This document shows, piece after piece, positions 58,001 to 64,000 of a stretch of 64,000 bases of DNA. How positions within the stretch are numbered: the stretch's first letter is position 1; every line of letters starts with the position of its first letter. Made by a program: the position numbers and the translations under genes. The notes under the pieces were generated by a model, which saw only the letters and a program-made list of their open reading frames with translations, did not search any database and was not told the origin of the DNA. This DNA comes from Tribonema minus. Lineage: Eukaryota > Sar > Xanthophyceae > Tribonematales > Tribonemataceae. The stretch spans positions 558,001 to 622,000 of the forward strand of contig JAFCMP010000519.1 of assembly GCA_017506865.1 (NCBI GenBank), given 5' to 3'.

Positions 58001-61000
58001 GGCGGCAGCGATGGTGGCGGCGACAGCGGCGGCGGCGACAGTGGCGGCGGCAACAGTGGCGGCGGCGGCAGTGGCGGCGGCGGCAGTGGCGGCGGCGACG
58101 GGGGTGCTGAGCCGCTGCTCGCGCGCAGCGCTGCGGACGCCGCTGACGGAACACCGCTGCTGCGCGCATGGCTGTCCTGATGCCGCTGCTTCGCAGTCTC
58201 AGTTGCAGGCGTGCTGTCGCTGCTCTGCACCTGCATCCAGGCTGCTGGCGTCGCAGTGCCAGCACCTCGCGCCGGCGCCGCTGCCGTAGTGGCCGCCGCC
58301 GCCGCCGCCGCCGCCGCTGCTGCTGCGTCCGCAGACAGCGCAGCTGCCGCCGCTGCTTCTGCAGGAGCCATGTCGTGCACAGACGCGGCGCGAGCATCTG
58401 CAGCAGCGGTGACGCTGTTTGCAAGTGCCGTAGCACCTGCAGCGCGCTGCGCCGCGGCCAACACACCTCCGTGCGCGGCCTGCAGCTGGCCGTCACCGCT
58501 GTGACCGAGAGGCGCTGCCGGCGCATCGTGCGCTGCCGTCCCGCCCGCCGCCGCCGCGCGTGGCAATGGCGCGGTCCAGCCGCTGCGTTCCTGCTGCGGC
58601 GGCGATCGCTCGAACAGCCGACGCGCTGGTGCGGTGGCGCGTGAATCGCCAGAGGCAAGGTGTGATGACGATGACCCAGGGTCGGGTGTTGCCGCATGGT
58701 CAACATGGACCCGCAGGGCCGCGTTCTCCGTCGGCGGCGAAAGCAGCGGCGGCGACAGCGGCGACAACGGCGACCCGCCAGTGCCGCCGCCGGCGCACAG
58801 CGCGGTGCCTCTGCGCGGCCCCGCATCAGCGCTGTCATGCGTGCCGAGCGGCGTGTGCGCGCGCTCACGCGGCGGCGCCGCCGCCTCAGCGCGCAGCACC
58901 TGCGGCGGCGGCGGCTGCTGCGGAGAGAACGGCAGCCGGTGCGCCGGCGCGCTCGCGCTGGCGCACGCCGCCGCGCTGCCGTGCTTGGGCGTCGCGTCGG
59001 CGGCGGTGGGGGTCGGCGGTGGCGGCGTGGTGGTGGCGGGCGGCGTGCTGCTGTGGAGAGCGCTCAGCACACCGTCAGACGGCGCCGGCGATGGCAGATG
59101 CGCTTGCGCGCCGCCTGCTGCTGCTGGTGCTGCTGCGGCGGCGGCGGCTGCAGCGCGCTGCGATGGCGACGGCTCCGTGTCTGCGCTGGCGGCGGCGTTG
59201 TATGGCGACGCTTGCTGCATTGGCGACACGTGCTCGTGCTGCGGGGAGCCGCTGCCATGCTGCGTGCGCGCGCCATGAGCGCCTGGCAGCAGCTGTTGCG
59301 CTCCGTAGCACCCAACTTCAAGGGGTGACGCATCTGCTGCGCTGGCATGCTGCTGGGGACGCTCCTCCGTGTCCATTGGCGACGCAGCCGCTGCGGCCCA
59401 GGGGGCGTGCGGCCGGGGCAGCAGCAGCAGCAGCGGCGGCTGCGGTGGCGCAGCGCTGTCCGGCGCAGGCGTGGCGGCAGCAGCAGCGTGAGCGCTGCCG
59501 CTGGCTTTTATTCGCTTGGTGTTGCGCGCCACTTCATCTGCAGTGGCAGTGTCACTGGCTTTGTGTGCGTTTTCGATGTCCATGCCAGTGGTGTCTGTTG
59601 CGGGTGCGTTTGCATCGCCAGTGCCCAAACTGCCGCTGTCGCCGTTCGCTGGCACATTGCTGGCAGCAGCGGCAGTAGCGCTGTCCGTGCTGGCAGCAGC
59701 AGTGGCAGCGCTGTGGCCATTGCCACTGGCGCGCGGGCGTTTGCGCATCCCCTGCTGCCGCCGTTGGCAGCGCTCGTGCTGCTGCTGCTGCTGCTGCAGC
59801 AAGTGCTGCTGCTGCTGCTGCTTCTGCTTCACCAGTTGCTCCTGCTGATGCTGCTGCTGCTGCCGCATCAGCTCCGCCTCCTCCTCCTCCCGCCGCCGCC
59901 GCTGCCGCCGCTGCTCCTGCAGCCACTCGCCGTGCGCCGCCGCCAGCGTCGGCATGTGCGCCACCTCCACGTCCTCCTCATCGCCGTCCGTGTAGCGCAC
60001 GCGCCGCAGCTCCTCTCGCGCGCCGCCGCTGGTGCACGTCCAGCACGCTATAACTTCACCATTGAAGTAGCCCGCCCCCGGGAAGTGGCGCCGGACGCTG
60101 GCCCCCACGGGGAAGGACGCGTCCGCCCCCTGCATTGCGTCATTGGCAGCTTGCGAAGCGCCGGCGTGAACTGCAGTAGTGCCCGCAGCAGCAGCCGTGC
60201 AGCGCGCTGCAGGAGCTGAGGCGCATCGCATAAACGCGTCCTCGGAGTTCAGCTCAAGCGGCAGCGGCGAGGGCACGCGTGCTGCCTCTGTGGTCTGCGT
60301 TACTCCACCGCCGCTGCTGCTGCTGCTGCCGCTGCTGCCATGGCTGCCGCTGCCGCGGCCGCCGCAGCGCAGCGCGCGCGCAGCGGTCGCTCCAATGCCC
60401 CCGCTGTCCTCGCCTCCAATGCTGTCAGCATCGCTGAAACCGTCGTCGCTGCGGCCGCCGCCGGCGTGCGATGCGCCGGCACCTGAGCGCATACGCGCTG
60501 CTGCGACGCTGTTGCGCTGTCCGTGCTCTGAGCAGCTGTCACTGGCTGAAGTAACGCTAGCGCTCGCAGCGGCTGGGCGCGGCGGCCGAAACCGCCCGCC
60601 GCCGCGCAGCCTGAGGATATGATCGCTGCTGCTGTCAGCGCTGCCGCCGCCCGCGCCGCCGCTGCCGCCATCGCCGCCGTCATCGCCGCCACTGTCGCCG
60701 CCACCGTCCGCATACGCATCTTCTTCTTCTTCGTCGTACTGCAGGCGGACAGGCTGTGAGTAAAAGATGTTCTCCTCTTCCTCCTCCCCATCGTCTGGGC
60801 CCTCCCCGGCCCCCGCAGCCCCCCTGCCCCCTGCATCAGCGCTCCACCCTGCGCGCTGCTGCTGCTTCTGCCGCTGCGGCAACGGCGACGGCGGCAGCGC
60901 CTGCGACGCCGACCACGCCAGCTCCTGCTCCCGCTGCGAGCTCAGCACGTCGGCGCCCTCGCTGCGCCGCCGCCGCAGGCCGCCGCCGCCGCTGCTGCGC

Positions 61001-64000
61001 TGGCTGCTGCTGCCGCCGCCGCTGCGCTGCCGCCGCGCCGCAAATGACAAGGCGGGAGCTCCTCTTGCGACAGCAGGCCAAAGCTGTCGCCGCCCGCGCT
61101 ATCACGGCCTTGCTGCCTGCCGCCGCCACCCAATTCGACGCCAGCGTCGCTGCCGCCGTCGCTGCCGCGGCCGTCGCTGCCGCCGCCGTCGCCCGCCTCC
61201 TCCGCGCCGCTGCCCCCTGACTCCGACTCCGACTCTGCGCCGCCGTCGTCCGAGTAGAGTCGCGAGCGCTCGGCTTCGCGCGCCTCTGCCGCCTCCTGCT
61301 CGCGCGTGTCCGCTGCGAGCTGCGCCTGCGTCGCGGCGATGCGGTCGAGCTCAATTGTCGTTTCGGCGGCGTCTTGCCACGAGGGCGGCGGCGGCGGCGG
61401 GAAGGGCGAGGACGGTGCCTGGGGGCGACAATGCGGTGCGGCAGAGAGGAGAATCACTGCTGGAAAGTGTGTATGTTTGCACTCGTGCGTAGGCTCGAGT
61501 CCTTGCACCAACAGGCATGGGTGCATGTAGAACACAGGTTTGTGCTGTCATGACAAGCACGCAGTACATGCAGTATGTCACACACTATGTGGCAAGCGCA
61601 TGCGCTGAAGCTGATGCGCCATGATGCACTCGCGTTACCTACGCTTTCGTGATTGCTCGATGTGTCTCAATGAAGTTGAAGTTTGAATTGAAGTTGAAAT
61701 CTCATTCAATCCAGCTGCTCAGCGCAGTTCATTCAAGCCTGATCCACATGGCAGCAGCAGCGGTCGCGTCAACGGCCAGACTGCTGTTGAAACGCACATT
61801 CCATGTGCATGCATGCATTCAGATCACGATGTGCATTCGCAGTCGTTATATTGAAGTTGAAGTTTCTTTGAAGGCAGCTTGAAGTGCGCGCATACCTGGT
61901 CTCTTGCGGCAGCGCCTGTGTCCACGGCCAGACTGCGCAGGTCCTCCAGCACAGTGTTTCAAAACCTTGCAGTTCACGCGTGCACACATTAAAGCTGAAG
62001 TTTTCTGAAGGCAACTTGAAGTGCGCACATACCTGGTCTCTTGCGGCAGCGCCTGTGTCCACGGCCAGACTGCGCAGGTCCTCCAGCGCCTCCCTGTCGC
62101 CGGGCGTGAGCGAGTCGCTGAGCTGGCTCCACCCAGTGCCGAGCGCTGCCTCACGCTGCGACCCCATCGGCTGAGCCAGCAGCTCGCCCGGTATCTGCCA
62201 GTAAACACACCGTGCATGGTACATACAGGGGTTGGCCTGGGCACAATACTGATGATGAGCCTGCCTGGAGTTCACCAATGCGACTGTCAGCGTACTGCGG
62301 CACTGTGCTGAGCTGCGACCCCACAGGCTGAGCCAGCAGCTCGCCAGGTATCCGTTCATGAAAGAGCGTACATGACGAATACGGGGGTTGGTTTGGGCAC
62401 GACACTGAGACTGCGCCTGCCTGAAAGTCACTGACGTAATCAGCGCCTTACTGCGGCACTGCTGCGGCGTGAGTGAGTCGCTGAGCTGGCTCCACCCAGA
62501 GCTGAGCGCTGCCTCGCGCTGCGACCCCACCGACTGAGCCAGCAGCTCGCCCGGTATCTGCCAGTAAACACACTATGCATGGTACATACAGGGGTTGGCC
62601 TGGGCACAATACTGAGAAAGCGCCTGCCTGATATTTACCAATGCAATTGTCAGCGTACTGCGGCACTGCTGCGCTGCGCTGTGACCCCACCGGTAGAGCC
62701 AACAGCTCGCCCGGTATCTGCCAATGAACAACGTGCATGACAAATATGTGGGTCGGCCTGAGCCCGACACTGAGAACGCGCCTGTTCGAAGTTCATCAAC
62801 GCAATTGCGGCACTGCTGGAAGTCTGCTGGTTGAGGCAGCAGCTGGCCCGGTGCCTGCCAGAGTGACACTGCATGCAAGAAACATGTGTACATGCCTGAC
62901 CCTTGGCTATGGATGAGCTGCAAGTCGGCATGCGTGGGCCATGCCTAAAGTTGAACAGTGGGCCTCCTTGCCGGTGTTGCCGTATTGTATGAAGACTTCA
63001 CCGGCTGAGTCAGCAGCTCACCCGAAAGCTGCCAGTGAAACAGTGTCGATGCTAGAAAAAGGTTTGCTTCATGAGGCCACTGAGGATTGCCTGCCAGGAG
63101 AGGCCAGCACAATAGCATTGCTGTGGCTCTGGCATAACCTTCAACATCAACTACTTCCACATCAACTAAGCATCACAAGCAGACTCTGCCACCGCGCACA
63201 GCAACGCACATCCGCGACGACATACCTCAATCTCCAGCGGTGCGAAACCGTCCTCCCCCTCCGCTTCTTCCCCCCCGCCGCCTCCGCCCCCCGCTCCCCC
63301 TCACCCCCCTCCCCCCGCCGCTGCGCGCCGCCGCCGCAGTGCCGCGCCACGATCGCCGCCATGCTGCGCTCCCACTTCGCCTGCAGCTCCGGCCTCACCA
63401 ACCTCCCCCTCAGTGGCCCCGGGGGGGACCCCCTCAGCGCCAGCCCGGGGGCGGGGGCGAGCTGCGACCCCTCCCCCATCCCCCTCTGGCGCGTGCGCTC
63501 CTCCTCCCAGATGGCGGCGAGGCTCGGCACGCACACGGCGGGGGCGCGCGCGGGGGAGGGGGGGAGGGGGTCGTCTGGGGGGGGGGCGGTCGCGCGCAGC
63601 CGCAGCGAGTTGAGCAGGTCGGCGACGTGCGCGTCGAGCTCCAGCTCGCACACCGTGTGGCGCTGCCAGTGGGGGAGCGCGGAGGGGGGGCGGCGCTGCG
63701 CGGCGGCGGCGGCGCCGCTGCCGCCAGTGGCGCTGCTGCCGTCGTTGCGCGGCTGCAGCGCAAAGTACCGCTTCTGCGGCTCCTGCTGCTGCTGCGCGTG
63801 CTGCTGCTGCTGCTGCGGAGCTTTCGCCGGCTTGAGGTACGGATTGACAACGGCTGGGTTGGGGGATGGTCGTGGCGCTGCGGGTGGCGGCGGCAGCGGC
63901 GGTGGCGGCAGCAGCGGCGGCGGCGGCATAGGCTGTGCTGGCGGCGAGGGATGGCGGCGCGGTGGCGGCGGCGGCGGCGGCACTGGGTCGCTACGGCGAT
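39931..64000 (-). CDS. REV3: DNA polymerase zeta catalytic subunit REV3 (5' end outside window)
   Basis: B-family polymerase for translesion synthesis, working with REV7. Core exons in order: 55060-55411, 54164-54312, 53530-53697, 52087-52457, 51176-51322, 50525-50612, 49530-49622, 48310-48470, 47154-47322, 45797-45993, 44760-44931, 43541-43687, 41669-42129, 40669-40834, 39931-40125. They sum to 3036 nt (1012 codons with stop), every phase fitting. Motif A is DFQ/SLYPSMVIAYN, motif B KMISNVTYGYTAA, motif C VVYGDTDSLF. REV3-specific marks are KWERSM near the N-terminus, IQDFIFQKE, RGERVPYVVVHG and two C-terminal Cys modules. The exonuclease-like domain has YLSLEVFG instead of a catalytic D-x-E, as expected for proofreading-deficient REV3. 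Upstream are exons 56632-61418 (large), 62033-62194 and 63226 to the window edge. Two frame breaks (near 61060 and in the G-run near 63270) remain unexplained; no start codon is in the window. Confidence 0.95.
40390..40636. mobile_element. MITE-like element with long terminal inverted repeats
   Basis: About 247 bp. The left arm (40390-40459, aattctcgctcagggcgcga...) and right arm (40573-40636, ending ...tcgcgccctgagcgagaatt) are near-perfect inverted repeats of about 63-70 bp with a few mismatches. The centre is short and non-coding. It lies in the REV3 intron between exons 40669-40834 and 39931-40125. Solo arms of the same family ('catctgggc.tttttcgcgccc') occur at 36925-36970 and 13745-13790. 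No clear target-site duplication is visible. Confidence 0.8.
41180..41580 (-). repeat. Copies of REV3 exon 41669-42129 donor edge
   Basis: A nearly exact copy of the exon end and donor lies at 41511-41574 ('gctcacctgtggcgcggccgcggcatctccgcgtaccagcgcttcacgt.gacgcccgcgagcgacagcagc'). Further out (41180-41430) a degenerate array of 'gctgccacagcgctcac' units may be older copies. Confidence 0.8.
42250..42450 (-). repeat. Copies of REV3 exon 41669-42129 acceptor edge
   Basis: 'cagcacgcggatgcacttctcctgcgcag' from 42107-42136 recurs at 42257-42285 and, decayed, at about 42411-42443 ('cagcacccggaacgcactgctcctgcgca'), with the following GGCGGCGGCAGCA and 'gatacctac.tacctatggg' flanks. The spacing is about 150 bp. 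Confidence 0.85.
42820..43440 (-). repeat. Decayed copies of REV3 exon 43541-43687 donor edge
   Basis: 'gcacctgcat.ttgttgac' fragments lie at about 42822-42845, 43168-43185 and 43385-43400, mixed with CCCTAA-like tracts ('accctaaacctacccataagcataacccc'). Copies also share 'cattgtgctctgcattgcgca'. Similarity is limited. Confidence 0.6.
43735..44040 (-). repeat. Two tandem copies of REV3 exon 43541-43687 acceptor edge
   Basis: The genuine edge at 43655-43730 ('gcgcttcttggacaccagcagcgacgacgtgtacacctgagggggg...') is repeated at about 43806-43880 and 43968-44042, spacing about 155-165 bp, with the 'ttataacttttcgtgaaaatg.tatatatcgttatgatcgcatatcttcaacat' filler also repeated. About 40 nt of exon is copied. 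Both copies keep the acceptor and the G/C run next to it. Confidence 0.95.
44585..45095 (-). repeat. Copies of both edges of REV3 exon 44760-44931
   Basis: The donor-edge copy at 44589-44690 ('accttctcaagcttgagcaccacggtcggcggattggac.tcgtgac..cggc') lies downstream in transcript order. The acceptor-edge copy at 45045-45095 ('gcgggcgcccccatggagggtgcctctccgcctttctgccgtgcagaat') lies upstream. One exon thus shows both kinds of copy. Confidence 0.9.
46000..46545 (-). repeat. Array of decayed copies of REV3 exon 45797-45993 acceptor edge
   Basis: At least four copies of 'cgcgctcgccgcggtcgcgcgcgcgcttcatggcgccctgg' plus 'gcagcgatcagcaagtgtgtgaggca' lie at about 46060-46100, 46135-46190, 46235-46290 and 46370-46410, with another at 46470-46540. 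The units are ~90-130 bp. Many keep an intact ccag acceptor, so the true acceptor at 45994 is one of several candidates. Confidence 0.9.
46980..47150 (-). repeat. Copies of REV3 exon 47154-47322 donor edge
   Basis: 'cataccttgaccatgatgcgcgtctc.agcagc' is repeated at 46983-47015 and 47049-47080 (with 'gtgatgcgcatctccagcagctcgcgca'), and a stub lies at 47119-47136. Flanking 'catgcttcatgg.aaaaacacgtatacatac' is repeated too. Confidence 0.9.
47995..48305 (-). repeat. Two copies of REV3 motif-A exon donor edge
   Basis: 'cctgaagccatccgccgcctgcgcctc.gggtagggtat..cgc.cacgc..ccgatacc..ccctgtcgg.tgtggtgtgg' of exon 48310-48470 recurs at 48035-48115 and 48173-48260, each followed by 'cccatcatagcaataatgt.agcgatgcaact'. 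The spacing is about 135 bp. Donor GT is kept. Confidence 0.95.
48630..48900 (-). repeat. Copies of REV3 motif-A exon acceptor edge
   Basis: 'cgatcaccatggaggggtacaggctctgcac' at 48668-48698 and 'cgccatcattatgcagggtacaggctctgcataagtgc' at 48834-48871 resemble 48446-48482. 'aagaacaaggcacct..gcg.catgaagaggctcaatttg' filler is repeated. Confidence 0.85.
50735..50790 (-). repeat. Copy of REV3 exon 50525-50612 acceptor edge
   Basis: 'ccgcagctgcaagagttcaacagtagaacgcaag' at 50746-50780 resembles 50607-50641 ('ccgcggctgcgcaggttcaacaacagaacgcaag'). Confidence 0.65.
51470..52000 (-). repeat. Mixed array of copies of two REV3 exon edges
   Basis: The acceptor edge of exon 51176-51322 is copied at 51478-51530 ('gtgcaacagcaccgctccgcgcgcagg...atacctgcaatg'). 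The donor edge of exon 52087-52457 is copied at about 51590-51645, 51735-51790 and 51905-51970 ('ctcacc.ctccgccagcgcggcgtgcgggtacgcggcgag.cggcgccgcagcacgcg'). One intron thus carries copies from both neighbouring exons, each on its own side. Confidence 0.9.
52800..53450 (-). repeat. Copies of REV3 exon 53530-53697 donor edge, with telomere-like tracts
   Basis: 'ctggacgtcccagcccacgacgatgtccgggtcgaatcggcggaagagcactgtcac.gcgcccagcaggtcc' is copied at about 53352-53425, 53210-53286, 53030-53075 (fragment) and 52810-52880, increasingly decayed. Two of the copies run directly into (CCCTAA)n at 53283-53312 and 53424-53446. 'aatc.atcactgacc' filler also recurs. Confidence 0.9.
53780..53880 (-). repeat. 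Copy of REV3 exon 53530-53697 acceptor edge
   Basis: 'ggaggcgcggcggccgggcatctcgaggtccagctgctgatcggcctgcggtacggcacgtaggtacaagagat' at 53791-53863 repeats 53653-53728 with few changes, in the upstream intron. Confidence 0.95.
53890..54110 (-). repeat. Two copies of REV3 exon 54164-54312 donor edge
   Basis: 'acctgcgac.gggctgcagctgaactt.gcgccgcgcacgaaccccgc.cccgtgtcgctgcacaggcag' is copied at 53905-53978 and 54030-54100, spacing about 125 bp. 'acttgaagta.tacttcaa.t.tg..agttcaaa' filler is repeated between them. Confidence 0.95.
54814..55027. repeat. (CA)n microsatellites and a copy of REV3 exon 55060-55411 donor edge
   Basis: CA tracts at 54814-54863 and 54969-55025 flank a decayed copy (54890-54968) of the exon end 'gccgcggc..cg.ccgccattaagacgacgcccgccgtctccacgaccctctcgctgtcggcc'. 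The copy still encodes ADSERVVETAGVVLMAD on the minus strand. Confidence 0.85.
55540..56195 (-). repeat. Five-copy array of REV3 exon 55060-55411 acceptor edge
   Basis: The edge 'gaagtgcgcgtgctgctgctggcggcggtgctgcaatgggc' (55382-55422) is repeated at about 55540-55580, 55675-55715, 55818-55858, 55965-56005 and 56132-56172, spacing about 140-165 bp, with 'gcgtgaggatc.ctacgcgcttc', 'gcactgagccgtagcgtga' and G-run filler. Several keep a usable ag acceptor in the same phase. Confidence 0.9.
56632..61418 (-). other. REV3 giant low-complexity exon
   Basis: About 1,590 codons of REV3. Acceptor at 61419-61420; the first ~120 codons (Glu/Ser/Asp/Gly-rich) are in one frame and the remaining 1,470 or so in another, which is open from 61050. 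Homopolymeric Ala, Gly, Ser, Pro and Gln tracts dominate. Conserved islands: a Tudor-like segment (59946-60111), a Gln/Glu/Arg coiled coil (59775-59940), and a REV3 motif PPPREWRAALRRCGVPEVVN..HWSN..DAPRRAHEFAG (about 57450-57600), which matches the PPSREEI..L...GL.E..YQEP..SNPSDVP.KPREI.G block of animal REV3. The donor at 56631 leaves phase 0. Confidence 0.8.
59946..60111 (-). other. Tudor/PTM-like domain inside REV3
   Basis: About 55 residues: VGASVRRHFPGAGYFNGEVI followed by ~15 residues and RRVRYTDGDEEDVEVAHM. The pattern (Val-Gly, basic, F-x-G-x-G-x-F-x-G-x-V, then R-V-x-Y-x-DGDxED) is typical of small Tudor/Agenet-like folds found in plant and algal chromatin proteins. I know of no such domain in animal or yeast REV3. 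Confidence 0.65.
61745..61950 (-). repeat. Copies of REV3 exon 62033-62194 donor edge
   Basis: 'gtgcgcacatacctggtctcttgcggcagcgcctgtgtccacggccagactgcgcaggtcctccagc' (62022-62085) is copied nearly exactly at 61886-61950 and, decayed, at about 61748-61790. 'ttgaagttgaagttt.ctgaaggca' filler is repeated. Confidence 0.95.
62300..63040 (-). repeat. Array of copies of REV3 exon 62033-62194 acceptor edge
   Basis: The exon start 'gctgagccagcagctcgcccggtatctgccagt' is copied at about 62325-62352, 62530-62567, 62693-62727, 62835-62862 and 63005-63035. The 62465-62567 copy extends ~100 nt into the exon ('gtgagtgagtcgctgagctggctccacccagagctgagcgctgcctcgcgctgcgaccccaccg'). A 'tacataca.ggggttggcctgggcacaatactga' filler is repeated beside each. 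Confidence 0.9.
63226..64000 (-). other. REV3 N-terminal conserved exon (partial)
   Basis: Part of REV3. After a poly-Pro/Gln stretch, HTVCELELDAHVADLLNSL and VPSLAAIWEEERTRQRG match the conserved REV3 N-terminal-domain end (animal REV3 has a CELEVDAVAADILNRL..LQAIWEDEK-type sequence). KWERSMAAIVARH follows. The donor after LEIE (63226) fits exon 62033-62194 in phase 0 only if the frame changes by one within a G-run near 63270. Confidence 0.8.

Noticed and set aside
58560..59678. 372-codon open frame on the plus strand, and several others opposite the large REV3 exon
   Set aside because: They lie antisense to GC-rich, low-complexity coding sequence, where stops are rare in all frames. The products are Arg/Ala-rich with no motif.

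Overview
The window is nuclear DNA of a photosynthetic, flagellated eukaryotic alga with a red-derived (chlorophyll a/c type) plastid. The evidence is a light-harvesting protein with an AFAP-type bipartite plastid leader, a cilium-trafficking gene (LZTFL1/BBS17), GT-AG introns of hundreds to thousands of bases, TTAGGG-type telomere-like repeats inside introns, and very GC-rich exons in less GC-rich introns. A HAD phosphatase fused to imidazoleglycerol-phosphate dehydratase suggests a stramenopile (ochrophyte); a haptophyte is not excluded. No bacterial, viral, tRNA, rRNA or CRISPR features were found.

Layout. 1-3319 (+): 3' part of an LZTFL1/BBS17-like gene. 5271-8361 (-): chlorophyll a/c light-harvesting protein, five exons, 218 aa, with a second intact copy of its last exon at 5046-5112. 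10372-23388 (-): a 16-exon histidine-biosynthesis gene, HAD phosphatase followed by IGPD, about 13 kb, first exon not found. 24386-25007 (+): a secreted Cys-rich protein of unknown function with an apparent frameshift. 26945-35559 (-): APE1/ExoIII-type AP endonuclease, seven exons, 574 aa. 37863-38889 (-): a frameshifted leucine-rich-repeat pseudogene lying between two copies of a ~0.9 kb duplicated segment. 39931 to beyond 64000 (-): REV3, the catalytic subunit of DNA polymerase zeta. Its last 15 exons splice in one continuous frame of 1012 codons including the stop, preceded by a huge low-complexity N-terminal exon with a Tudor-like segment and by the conserved REV3 N-terminal exons.

The most unusual property is shared by almost every gene. 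Introns carry tandem, decayed copies of the adjacent exon edge: the splice site plus about 30-100 nt of exon. Copies of acceptor-side edges lie in the preceding intron, and copies of donor-side edges lie in the following intron. One to six copies occur per edge. Some remain usable alternative exons (light-harvesting last exon; a truncating LZTFL1 last exon). Some carry telomere-like repeats. I see this at more than twenty exon edges and regard it as the main candidate for an undescribed genome process.

Functional links are loose: AP endonuclease (base excision repair) and REV3 (translesion synthesis) are neighbours, but they are separated by ~4 kb of repeats and nothing suggests co-regulation. 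Exon coordinates were derived by hand from splice dinucleotides, reading phase and family resemblance. They are internally consistent in phase but not tested against transcripts.
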